From assembly GCA_947632545.1 (NCBI GenBank), contig CANRPP010000008.1:1-47273 (forward strand): a stretch of DNA of 47,273 nt, read 5' to 3'. Below the pieces are notes generated by a model, which worked only from the letters and a program-made list of their open reading frames with translations, made no database searches and was not told the DNA's origin. Positions 25,673-35,274 of the stretch are shown here, piece by piece (the stretch's first letter is position 1; each line of letters opens with the position of its first letter). Made by a program: the position numbers and the translations under genes. The stretch is from an uncultured Bacilli bacterium. Its GTDB lineage: Bacteria > Bacillota_I > Bacilli_A > RF39 > UBA660.

Positions 25673-25786
25673 AGCAAGAGAACTTGCATAAAATAAAAAG
25701 GATACATTTGATTGCGTGAATCAGATGTTATCCCTTGTATGGATTGCATCTGAAATCAACAAATGTTGAAATCAGATGTTTTTGTT
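25673..25786 (+). ncRNA. Candidate small RNA with three hairpins and its own terminator
   Basis: This unit fills the 313-nt gap after gmk. Hairpin 1 is GCAAG-AGAA-CTTGC (25674-25687). Hairpin 2 pairs GGATACATTTGATT with AATCAGATGTTATCC around a 5-nt loop (25700-25733). Hairpin 3 is CATCTGA..TCAAC/GTTGA..TCAGATG (25747-25778) followed by TTTTT, an intrinsic terminator. TCAGATG of hairpin 2 could instead pair with CATCTGA of hairpin 3, so the two are alternative partners as in attenuators or conformational switches. No plus-strand gene follows, which favours a stand-alone sRNA over a riboswitch. I do not recognise the class. From about 25790 to 25922 only featureless AT-rich sequence is seen. 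Confidence 0.65.
25747..25785 (+). terminator. Intrinsic terminator of the candidate sRNA
   Basis: CATCTGA-AA-TCAAC / GTTGA-AA-TCAGATG, a 12-bp stem with a small symmetric AA/AA internal loop, followed by TTTTTGTTATTTT. Confidence 0.75.
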
Positions 25787-25922
25787 ATTTTAGAAGTAAA
25801 ATATTAACATAGCAACTAAATCTTAATCATAATTATAGTATTTACATTATTATATATTGTGTAAAATTATAAAAATAATCATAAATTAAGCTAATTCAAA
25901 TATGAAAGAAAACATTAATATT

Positions 25923-26333
25923 CTATATTCTTTTGCCATCGGATTTTACATGAGACAATTGTTTGTTTGTACTTGGTAGAGTAACTTTTGAAAAGCTTTT
26001 CAAAAGTTCTAATCTTCTTGTTTCGATTTTTACAAAAAACTTCGAAATTAAAGATTCATCAGTTAAAATATCCAGTATTTCATTAGGAAGCCAATCTAAA
26101 TTTAAACAACATTTATCAGTAATAGTAACAATACCATTTGTTACATTAAAATCTATTCTATCTAATTCATATGTAATTGCAACACCTAATTCACGTTCAT
26201 TAAATTCTTTTTGCATAAATGATGTAAATTGATTAAGTTCTGATGTAGTAGCAAAATCTTCATTAAAAATTTGAGATTTTGCTTTAATTAATGCTAAAGC
26301 TACATATTCTTTTGATAAAAATGGATTTGACAT
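25923..26333 (-). CDS. Unknown 136-aa protein
   Basis: Not recognised. A soluble protein with no signal peptide. The N-terminal helix MSNPFLSKEYVALALIKAKSQIFNEDF is followed by a beta-rich middle (GVAITYELDRIDFNVTNGIVTITD) with adjacent cysteines (KCCLNLDW), then a helical region and a polar, basic tail. A good ribosome binding site (AGAGGTGA) precedes the ATG. It is a single gene between the candidate sRNA and tgt. Its base composition is slightly less AT-rich than neighbouring unknown genes. No function is proposed. Confidence 0.75.
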   Translation of the reverse strand: MSNPFLSKEYVALALIKAKSQIFNEDFATTSELNQFTSFMQKEFNERELGVAITYELDRIDFNVTNGIVTITDKCCLNLDWLPNEILDILTDESLISKFFVKIETRRLELLKSFSKVTLPSTNKQLSHVKSDGKRI

Positions 26334-26437
26334 ATTATTTCACCTCTACATCATTATATATTTTTTTTAATCTTTTGCATATCTTTTATATAAAGTTATA
26401 TAAAAACTTAATTTGCACATCAATATAATTTTCATTA

Positions 26438-28722
<2,285 letters not shown>

Positions 28723-28736
28723 ATTATTCCTCCAAA

Positions 28737-29762
28737 TTATTTTATAAACATTGCATCTCCAAATGAAAAGAAACGATATTTCTCTTTTACAGCGATATTA
28801 TAAGCATTAAGTATTTTTTCACGTCCTATAAAAGCTGAAACTAACATTATTAATGTCGATTTAGGTAAATGAAAATTTGTAATTAAACAGTCTATTGCTT
28901 TAAATTTATAGCCTGGATAAATAAATATATCTGTAAAACCACTAGTTTCTATAAATTTATTATATTTTGACATAACTGATTCTAATGTTCTAGTAGTAGT
29001 AGTTCCTACTGCAATAATTTTATGTCCATTTTTTCTTGTTTCAGTTAATTTTTCGGCAACACTTTTACTTATACTATAATATTCACTATGCATTTTATGA
29101 TCTGAAATATTTGAAACATTTACTGGTCTAAAAGTACCTAATCCTACATGTAATGTTATATAGCAAATATTAATACCTTTATCTTCAATTTGTTTTAATA
29201 AATCTTTTGTAAAATGAAGTCCTGCAGTTGGTGCTGCTGCACTACCTATTTCTTTAGCATATACAGTTTGATATCTAGACTGGTCATCTAACTTTTCATG
29301 TATATATGGTGGTAGTGGCATTGTACCTAATTTATCTAATATTTCATATAAAATACCATTATAAATTAAATTAAAGTGTCTAATTCCCTCATCTAATTCT
29401 TTTACACATTCTGCTTTTAATAATCCATCACCAAAAGAAACAATATCCCCTACTTTTATTCTTCTTGCAGGTTTTACTAAACATTCCCAATAGTCATCAC
29501 TTATATTTTTTAAAAGTAATATTTCAATAACTGCATTTGTCTTTTCCTTATTACCTATAAGTCTAGCAGGTAATACTTTAGTATCATTTAAAACTAAAGT
29601 ATCTCCCTTTTCCAAATAATCAATTATATTATAAAAATGTTTATGCTCTAAAGTATCAGATTTTTTATCTACTACTAATAATCTAGATGAAGATCTATTT
29701 TTAATTGGAGTTTGAGCAATTAACTCTTCTGGTAAATCATAATCAAAATCTTCTGTTTTCAA
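28737..29762 (-). CDS. queA: S-adenosylmethionine:tRNA ribosyltransferase-isomerase
   Basis: A 341-aa enzyme that transfers the ribosyl group of SAM to preQ1-tRNA to make epoxyqueuosine. It has the family start [25 protein letters not shown], the [12 protein letters not shown] strand, [29 protein letters not shown] and [13 protein letters not shown], and ends with [11 protein letters not shown]. Length is as expected. Start codon is TTG at 29762, 7 nt after GGAGGAG; it shares bases with the TGA stop of the preceding gene (TTGA), giving coupled translation. It is cotranscribed with tgt. Confidence 0.96.
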   Translation of the reverse strand: MKTEDFDYDLPEELIAQTPIKNRSSSRLLVVDKKSDTLEHKHFYNIIDYLEKGDTLVLNDTKVLPARLIGNKEKTNAVIEILLLKNISDDYWECLVKPARRIKVGDIVSFGDGLLKAECVKELDEGIRHFNLIYNGILYEILDKLGTMPLPPYIHEKLDDQSRYQTVYAKEIGSAAAPTAGLHFTKDLLKQIEDKGINICYITLHVGLGTFRPVNVSNISDHKMHSEYYSISKSVAEKLTETRKNGHKIIAVGTTTTRTLESVMSKYNKFIETSGFTDIFIYPGYKFKAIDCLITNFHLPKSTLIMLVSAFIGREKILNAYNIAVKEKYRFFSFGDAMFIK

Positions 29763-30334
29763 AATTTAACTCCTCCTTTACTAAAATCTTCTATAGAATT
29801 TTTAGTATCATTTACATATTTTTTATAATCAATATCAGTAATACTTTTAGAATACATAATTAATTTTAAGTTTATATCTTCTTCATTATTTTTTACTAAC
29901 TCATCGTATTTTTCTTCTATCATAAACATATATCCATAAAATTCATCATAATTAGTAGTTTTATTTCTTAATTCATCAAGTAATTCTTGATTAAATATAT
30001 TAATATATTTATCTAAAAATTTAGAGTCATATAAACTACTAATATCTGCAATAGAAATAATATTTATATCACTTAAATTATACATAGAATACTTATCTAA
30101 TATAATTGAAGAACAAAGTAATATAGGTATTTTTCTATTATAATAGTCATATTGTTTATCTATTTTTTTTGCAATAGAAATCAATCTTTTAGAATCATTT
30201 AATTTATTTAATGATTCCAATCCACTTCTTAATAGTCTATCATTACTACATCCCATAATTTTATCTAAATTATTTGTAATACCATCTTTAATTTTATTAT
30301 AATTAATATCATTATCAAACATTTTAATTTTCAT
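29759..30334 (-). CDS. Unknown 191-aa helical protein upstream of queA
   Basis: Not recognised. Mostly helical and acidic, rich in Asn/Asp/Lys, with no cysteines near one another and no membrane segment. A central hydrophobic stretch ([14 protein letters not shown]) is too short and mixed for a clear TM helix. It begins the second part of the ruv-queA-tgt cluster, just after the ruvB terminator and behind its own extended -10 promoter, with a GGTGAT ribosome binding site. Its stop overlaps the queA start. Coupling argues that it is a genuine gene; function unknown. Confidence 0.75.
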   Translation of the reverse strand: MKIKMFDNDINYNKIKDGITNNLDKIMGCSNDRLLRSGLESLNKLNDSKRLISIAKKIDKQYDYYNRKIPILLCSSIILDKYSMYNLSDINIISIADISSLYDSKFLDKYINIFNQELLDELRNKTTNYDEFYGYMFMIEEKYDELVKNNEEDINLKLIMYSKSITDIDYKKYVNDTKNSIEDFSKGGVKF

Positions 30335-30354
30335 ATTATCACCAAAACATTGTT

Positions 30355-30363
30355 ATTATATCA
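30355..30363 (-). promoter_or_regulatory. Extended -10 promoter of the queA-tgt operon
   Basis: TGATATAAT (30363-30355), about 20 nt before the 191-aa gene and immediately after the ruvB terminator. Confidence 0.55.
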
Positions 30364-30371
30364 TAAAATAG

Positions 30372-30394
30372 AAAAATACTCTATAAAGAGTATT
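30372..30394 (-). terminator. Terminator after ruvB
   Basis: AATACTCT-TTAT-AGAGTATT followed by TTTC on the minus strand, overlapping the ruvB stop codon. Confidence 0.75.
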
Positions 30395-31397
30395 ATTTTT
30401 CTTTATAAGGAATACCTAATACTTTATAGCCAAGTTCAGTAACTATTCTACCTCGACTAGTTCTTTTTAAATAGCCACTTTGTAATAGGTATGGTTCACA
30501 TACATCTTCTATAGTTGATACTTCTTCTCCTATTGAACTACTTAAAGCATCTACTCCAACAGGTCCACCATTAAATTTGTTTATAATAGTAGAAAGTAAT
30601 AATCTATCAACCTCATCTAAACCTTGTTTATCTACTTTTAATTTATCTAAAGCTAAAGCTGTAATTTTTTTATCTATAACTCCATTACCTTCTACTAAAG
30701 CAAAATCTCTAACTCTTTTTAATAATCTATTAGCAATTCTTGGAGTACCTCTACTTCTACTAGCAAGTTCAACTGCGGCATCACTTTCTATTGTAGTCTC
30801 AAGTACTCTAGCTGTTCTTTTAACTATTTCAGTAAGTTCTTCTATAGTATAAAATTGAAGTTTAGAGACAATTCCAAATCTATCTCTTAATGGAGATGTT
30901 AAATCACCTGCTCGTGTTGTTGCTCCAACTAATGTAAATGGAGGTAGGTCTATTTTTATATTTCTACTATTACCATCTGTTCCTATTATAATATCCAATG
31001 TAAAATCTTCCATAGCAGGATATAAGATTTCTTCAATAAATTTAGGCATTCTATGTATTTCATCGATAAATAATACATCACCAGGTTCTAATGAAGATAA
31101 TACTGCTGCTAAATCACCTGATTTTTCAATACTTGGACCACTTGCTGTTTTAATATTAGTACCCATTTCATTTGCAATAATATATGCTAATGTAGTTTTT
31201 CCAAGCCCAGGTGGACCATATAATAATACATGATCAAGTGCTTCACCCCTCATTTTTGCAGCCTTAATAAATACTTTTATATTTTCTTTTACTTCAGTTT
31301 GACCTATATATTCATCAATAACCTCTGGTCTTATAGAATTATCTAAAATTCCATCATCTTTAACATCAACATTTCTAATTATATTTTCATCAGTCAT
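30393..31397 (-). CDS. ruvB: Holliday junction branch-migration ATPase RuvB
   Basis: A 334-aa hexameric AAA+ motor that, with RuvA, drives branch migration of Holliday junctions. Features: [11 protein letters not shown] at the start, Walker [27 protein letters not shown], Walker [12 protein letters not shown], sensor 1 LVGATTRAG, arginine finger region LRDRFGI, and a C-terminal winged helix ([20 protein letters not shown]). Length is normal. The start overlaps the preceding gene by 8 nt (ATGACTGA), whose last codons supply AGGAGG. A terminator follows, separating it from queA-tgt. Confidence 0.97.
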   Translation of the reverse strand: MTDENIIRNVDVKDDGILDNSIRPEVIDEYIGQTEVKENIKVFIKAAKMRGEALDHVLLYGPPGLGKTTLAYIIANEMGTNIKTASGPSIEKSGDLAAVLSSLEPGDVLFIDEIHRMPKFIEEILYPAMEDFTLDIIIGTDGNSRNIKIDLPPFTLVGATTRAGDLTSPLRDRFGIVSKLQFYTIEELTEIVKRTARVLETTIESDAAVELASRSRGTPRIANRLLKRVRDFALVEGNGVIDKKITALALDKLKVDKQGLDEVDRLLLSTIINKFNGGPVGVDALSSSIGEEVSTIEDVCEPYLLQSGYLKRTSRGRIVTELGYKVLGIPYKEK

Positions 31398-31749
31398 ATT
31401 TAATCCTCCTGATATTTAATACTTTATCTAATGATTTATCAATAGTATCATTATCTTCACTAGTCTTAACTTCCCATATAGAATCTAATATATCTTCTAT
31501 CACTAATTTCTTATTATCACTTTTTTGTTTACTATTAATAGCATGTATTAAATATTTTTTTACATCATCTCTATATTTATATATTTCATTATGAAATTCA
31601 TATATATTATATAAATTATTTAAAAAATTTCTAAATTCATTAGCTGAAAATACTAGTTCAACATCATAAAAATATGGAATTATATTAAATAAGTTAATAC
31701 CATCATTATAAGTATTATTTTTAATTATTTTACTATATTCATATATCAT
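31390..31749 (-). CDS. Unknown 119-aa protein between ruvA and ruvB
   Basis: Not recognised. A small, charged, mostly helical protein rich in Tyr and Asn ([21 protein letters not shown]). No signal, membrane helix or metal motif. It starts 6 nt after the ruvA stop with a weak ribosome binding site and overlaps the ruvB start by 8 nt. This tight packing between two functionally paired genes means it is translated with them. Whether it acts in recombination is unknown. Confidence 0.7.
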   Translation of the reverse strand: MIYEYSKIIKNNTYNDGINLFNIIPYFYDVELVFSANEFRNFLNNLYNIYEFHNEIYKYRDDVKKYLIHAINSKQKSDNKKLVIEDILDSIWEVKTSEDNDTIDKSLDKVLNIRRIKYD

Positions 31750-31755
31750 AAATTA

Positions 31756-32310
31756 CTATCTCAAAAGTAGCTTTAATGCTTCTTTTACTTGCTCCTCTAT
31801 AGATAACTTTGTATCAACTTTACTAACTATACCCTTTATCTCTTTGTCTTTATAACCTAAACCTTTAAGTACTTCTATAAGTTCATCAGTAGTATCTTCT
31901 ATTATATTATTAACATTAATATTAAGTTTTCCTTTTAAATCTAATATTATTTGTTTAGCAAGTTTATCTCCTATTTTAGGAAATTTTTTTAAATATAATA
32001 TATTTTCTCTTTCTATTGCATCAATAATACCATCACATGATCCAGTAGCAAACATAGGTAAAGCCATTTTACAACCTAAACCTTTAACACTAATTAATTT
32101 TAAAAATAAATCTTTTTCATTAGAATCAACAAATCCAAATAAACTATTATCATCTTCTTTTATCTGTTGATAAACATATATTTTATACTCATTATTTTCT
32201 TGATAATAGAAAGGATTAGCTACATATATCAAATATCCAATTCCATTATTTTCTAATACAATAGAATTAAAATTAACACTAGTAACATTACCTATAATAT
32301 AATCATACAT
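31756..32310 (-). CDS. ruvA: Holliday junction DNA-binding subunit RuvA
   Basis: A 184-aa protein that binds four-way junctions as a tetramer and loads RuvB. Domain I is an OB fold (MYDYIIGNVTSV, NNGIGYLIYV). Domain II contains two helix-hairpin-helix motifs (ISVKGLGCKMALPM and LKKFPKIGDKLAKQIILDLKGKL). Domain III is the short RuvB-contact helix bundle (DELIEVLKGLGYKDKEIKGI). It is slightly shorter than usual (about 200), mainly in the linker. AGGAG lies 7 nt before the ATG. RuvC is not in the window. Confidence 0.95.
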   Translation of the reverse strand: MYDYIIGNVTSVNFNSIVLENNGIGYLIYVANPFYYQENNEYKIYVYQQIKEDDNSLFGFVDSNEKDLFLKLISVKGLGCKMALPMFATGSCDGIIDAIERENILYLKKFPKIGDKLAKQIILDLKGKLNINVNNIIEDTTDELIEVLKGLGYKDKEIKGIVSKVDTKLSIEEQVKEALKLLLR

Positions 32311-32371
32311 CCTACCACTCCTAAATATATTTTAACACTTATAAATATATTTTAAAAGAATTTTATAAAAT

Positions 32372-32393
32372 AAAAAGTCATATATATGACTTT
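32372..32393 (-). terminator. Terminator after the TasA-like gene
   Basis: AAAGTCA-TATATA-TGACTTT followed by TTATTTTA on the minus strand, overlapping the stop codon of the 402-aa gene. Confidence 0.75.
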
Positions 32394-33600
32394 AATTTAA
32401 ATCTGTTTTACTTATAGTAACAACTGGTCTTATTCCATAATCAGTATTATTACTAGAAGATGTATTTTGATAACTACCATTTGCTAAAATAGTCATAAAA
32501 CTATTATCGCTTTCTTTATTTAACCAATAAGATGTATTATAAATAAATTTATTTGGACTATTTAGACAAGTTGAAGTATTGATATCACAACCCAATGAAG
32601 ATGCTTGTTCTTTTGTTAATAAACTAACTTCTAAATAATCTAATTTAGACTTACTTGTTAAATACGTTTTATAAAAATCTAAATAATGATCTATATTAGA
32701 ATTATCAGTATTATATGCTACTGTTGCATAAGTTTGAAAATTATCTTTTTTACCTAAAGCATCCTTTTCTTGGATACCATCTGCTCCTAATACTACTTTA
32801 TTATCTCCTACATTTAAATTGTATTTAGAAAGCATAGTAATATTATTTTCAGTACTTGATATTACATTAAAACTTTCAGTTCCACAAACAATTTCATCAC
32901 CAACTGATGAACCATTTCCACTTATTACATTACATAAAGTAGAAGTATTTTGAGCCTCTATTAAAATTTTACCATGATAGTGTTTACCTAATACTTCATT
33001 TCCACTAGTATCAGATAGCCAAACTCTAATAGAATATTCTTTACTTTTACCTGCAGATAAATAACCAGTTTCAACAATATAGCCATTATTTTCAACATCA
33101 GATAAAATAATAGGAGTTTTACCATCAATACTAACCTTTAGATCACTTTTACTTAATAAATTATCACTACATTTATCTGCTTCAATCATATCAGTATCAT
33201 CTACTACTTTTATTTTATATCCTGCATCAACATTTCCCGAATTTGTAATTTTAAATTCATATGGTTTTTCTTTTAGACCAGTTGAATCAGGTTCTGGATA
33301 AGCTCCATTAAGATTAATTATATTTCCTAATTCTTTATCTTTATTACTAAATTTTACATTTAAAGTTCCAACAGTTAATACATTTGCTTCTTCAGATTTT
33401 TCAATAGATGAAAAAATTGCATAGGCACTAGAAATCATTACTATAGTAACAACAAATATAGAAATTATTGTAAATTTTATTTCTCTAGAAAGTCCTTTAC
33501 TAATACGTTTATTTATATTTTCAGTATCAAAATTAATATTATTATAGTTAGATACTTTAATTTTTCTTTTATTTCTTATAGTTTGACTTCTTCTACCCAT
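32392..33600 (-). CDS. TasA/camelysin-like surface protein with C-terminal DUF6273-like domain
   Basis: A 402-aa protein. A 43-residue basic N-terminus precedes one helix (IISIFVVTIVMISSAYAIFSS) that resembles the signal of SipW-dependent TasA/CalY proteins. The following segment (NVLTVGTLNVKFSN through PYEFKITNSGNVDAGYKIKV) is TasA-like. The last 170 residues contain SYWLNKESDNSFM and end YGIRPVVTISKT, like DUF6273 domains. Cysteines occur in spaced pairs. It is probably a membrane-tethered or secreted surface protein. It sits alone between yebC and ruvA with its own promoter and terminator. The TasA and DUF6273 assignments are pattern-based. Confidence 0.7.
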   Translation of the reverse strand: MGRRSQTIRNKRKIKVSNYNNINFDTENINKRISKGLSREIKFTIISIFVVTIVMISSAYAIFSSIEKSEEANVLTVGTLNVKFSNKDKELGNIINLNGAYPEPDSTGLKEKPYEFKITNSGNVDAGYKIKVVDDTDMIEADKCSDNLLSKSDLKVSIDGKTPIILSDVENNGYIVETGYLSAGKSKEYSIRVWLSDTSGNEVLGKHYHGKILIEAQNTSTLCNVISGNGSSVGDEIVCGTESFNVISSTENNITMLSKYNLNVGDNKVVLGADGIQEKDALGKKDNFQTYATVAYNTDNSNIDHYLDFYKTYLTSKSKLDYLEVSLLTKEQASSLGCDINTSTCLNSPNKFIYNTSYWLNKESDNSFMTILANGSYQNTSSSNNTDYGIRPVVTISKTDLN

Positions 33601-33630
33601 AACTATTCTCCTTATAATTTACCTAATAAC

Positions 33631-33639
33631 ATTATATCA
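33631..33639 (-). promoter_or_regulatory. Extended -10 promoter of the TasA-like gene
   Basis: TGATATAAT (33639-33631), about 31 nt before the start codon and directly after the yebC terminator. Confidence 0.55.
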
Positions 33640-33640
33640 T

Positions 33641-33667
33641 AAAAAAAAATATCTACAATAGATATTT
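33641..33667 (-). terminator. Terminator after yebC
   Basis: AATATCTA-TTG-TAGATATT followed by a long T-run on the minus strand; the hairpin begins at the yebC stop. Confidence 0.8.
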
Positions 33668-34389
33668 TAATCTTTCATATTAAAATAAACGTTTTGAACA
33701 TCGTCTAAATCTTCAAGTTGCTCGATAAGACTTAAAACTTTTTCTTTTTGTTCTTTATCATTTACTTCTACTTCTATATTAGGTATATATGTAACTTCAC
33801 TTTCTAAAAAAGTAGTAACACCTATATTTTCTAATGCATCTTTTACTTTTAACATATCATCTGGATTAGTAGTTATTGAATAATTTTCTCCATCATTTTC
33901 AAAATCTAATGCTCCATTATCTAGACTTACTAGCATAACTTCATCTTCTGAATATGAATTAGGTATTACAATTGAACCTTTTCTTTCAAACATATAACTA
34001 ACAGAGCCATCTGTTCCTAAGTTACCTCCTCTTTTAGTAAATGTACTTCTTACAAATGATGCAGTTCTATTTTTATTATCAGTTAAACAATCTACCATAA
34101 CTGCAACACCACTAGGTCCATAGCCTTCATATCTTATATTATCATAATGCTCACCACTACCAGCACCTTTTGCTTTATCAATCGCTTTTTGAATATTATC
34201 TTTAGGCATATTAGCAGCTTTAGCTTTTTCAACTACCATACGAAGTGATGCATTTTGATCAGGATCAGGAGTTCCTTGTTTTGCAGCTACATATAACTCC
34301 TTTGCTATCTTTTGAAATACTTTACCACGTGCTGCATCAATTAAACCTTTCTTTCTGTGAATAGTTGCCCATTTAGAATGTCCACTCAT
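33667..34389 (-). CDS. yebC: YebC/TACO1-family protein
   Basis: A 240-aa protein with the full family layout: MSGHSKWATIHRKKGLIDAARGKVFQKIAKEL, then NASLRMVVEKAKAANMPKDNIQKAI, YEGYGPSGVAVMVDCLTDNKNRT and SVSYMFERKGS. YebC proteins have been described as transcriptional regulators, and more recent work on the family points to a translation role at difficult sequences such as proline-rich stretches. Frequent linkage with ruv genes is conserved here, with one gene interposed. AAAGGAGGAATTTAA precedes the ATG. Confidence 0.95.
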   Translation of the reverse strand: MSGHSKWATIHRKKGLIDAARGKVFQKIAKELYVAAKQGTPDPDQNASLRMVVEKAKAANMPKDNIQKAIDKAKGAGSGEHYDNIRYEGYGPSGVAVMVDCLTDNKNRTASFVRSTFTKRGGNLGTDGSVSYMFERKGSIVIPNSYSEDEVMLVSLDNGALDFENDGENYSITTNPDDMLKVKDALENIGVTTFLESEVTYIPNIEVEVNDKEQKEKVLSLIEQLEDLDDVQNVYFNMKD

Positions 34390-34516
34390 TTAAATTCCTC
34401 CTTTTTATAACATATTTACTAAAATTATATTATCATAAAATAGATTTTATATAAAGTATAAGTTTGTAAATTAATAATAATTATGTTAATATTAAAAAAA
34501 AGAGGCATGGTATAAT

Positions 34517-34840
34517 ATGAAATTAATTGTTAATAAAAAAAAGATAAATATAGAAAAAATAGATGGTTTTTTTAATAGATTTAAACTCTTAAAATTTAAA
34601 TTAGAAAAACTAGAAAATGGTTATTTACTAACTAATAGAAAATGGTTAAGTACTTATCTATATTGTCAAAAAGTTGATGTTATTTTGACAGATAAAGATA
34701 ATACAATATTATATTTATATCCTAAATTAAAAAGTGAAGCTATTATTTATTATAAAAGAAAAGCCTATAATACATATATATTACCTCTAAATACAGTAAA
34801 TTATTTAGAAAAAGGTAAAATATTAAGAATTGAAAAATAA
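34517..34840 (+). CDS. Small DUF192-like protein
   Basis: A 107-aa protein. The order of segments (short strand, FFNRFKLLKFKLEKLENGYLLTN, VDVILTDKDNTILYLYP, then AYNTYILPLNTVNYLEKGKILRI) matches the DUF192 plan of a small beta-barrel-like fold, but identity is low and this is a tentative family call. Very basic, with no signal peptide. The ATG is 11 nt from AGAGG, longer than usual, and TGGTATAAT directly abuts the ATG, so the transcription start is uncertain. It is a lone plus-strand gene among minus-strand operons. Confidence 0.6.
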   Translation: MKLIVNKKKINIEKIDGFFNRFKLLKFKLEKLENGYLLTNRKWLSTYLYCQKVDVILTDKDNTILYLYPKLKSEAIIYYKRKAYNTYILPLNTVNYLEKGKILRIEK

Positions 34841-34865
34841 TGTAATGTAATTTTACTTTTAATAT

Positions 34866-35258
34866 TTATTTAAATAATTTAATCCAACCTTTATCTAGCC
34901 AAAATTTAACCTCATCATATGAAGTTACTTCTTCAGATGGCATATTTAATATATAGATTTCTATATTTTTTTTATGAATTAAATTTAAAATAACAACATA
35001 AGTAAGTTCAGCAATAGCACTTGCTCCTATATATCCTTTAATACCATTCTTTTCTTCATTCATTAAAAAGAAAACATCAGTATTTTCTAAAGCTGTATAA
35101 AACTCCTTATAAACTTTTGGTAATTCCTTCATATAATTTTCTTGTTTTATTAATTTAGGATAATCTAATATTTCATAATTTTTATTTTTAAAATATTTTA
35201 TCCAATAATTTACTTTCACTTGTAATTTACTACTTCCAGAAATAACTATTTTTTTCAT
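34866..35258 (-). CDS. Nucleoside 2-deoxyribosyltransferase-like protein
   Basis: A 130-aa Rossmann-like protein starting MKKIVISGSSKLQ. DVFFLMNEEKNGIKGYIGASAIAELTYVVILN followed by IEIYILNMP is like the NDT-fold signature (G-Y-I-G-A...E...A-Y plus a following strand). Some members of this fold are 2'-deoxyribosyltransferases acting on nucleosides; others have no known activity. It is the last gene of the operon after yfhO (16-nt gap), with an AGGAGTAGT ribosome binding site. Enzyme activity is not certain. Confidence 0.6.
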   Translation of the reverse strand: MKKIVISGSSKLQVKVNYWIKYFKNKNYEILDYPKLIKQENYMKELPKVYKEFYTALENTDVFFLMNEEKNGIKGYIGASAIAELTYVVILNLIHKKNIEIYILNMPSEEVTSYDEVKFWLDKGWIKLFK

Positions 35259-35274
35259 AATTACTACTCCTATT

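Noticed and set aside
25719-25763. 14-codon ORF (MLSLVWIASEINKC) inside the candidate sRNA
   Set aside because: No ribosome binding site at a usable distance and it overlaps the terminator stem, so a leader peptide is not supported.
25610-25922. Riboswitch for a downstream gene
   Set aside because: The terminator-bearing RNA is on the plus strand, whereas the next gene (25923-26333) is on the minus strand and converges, so there is nothing to regulate in cis.
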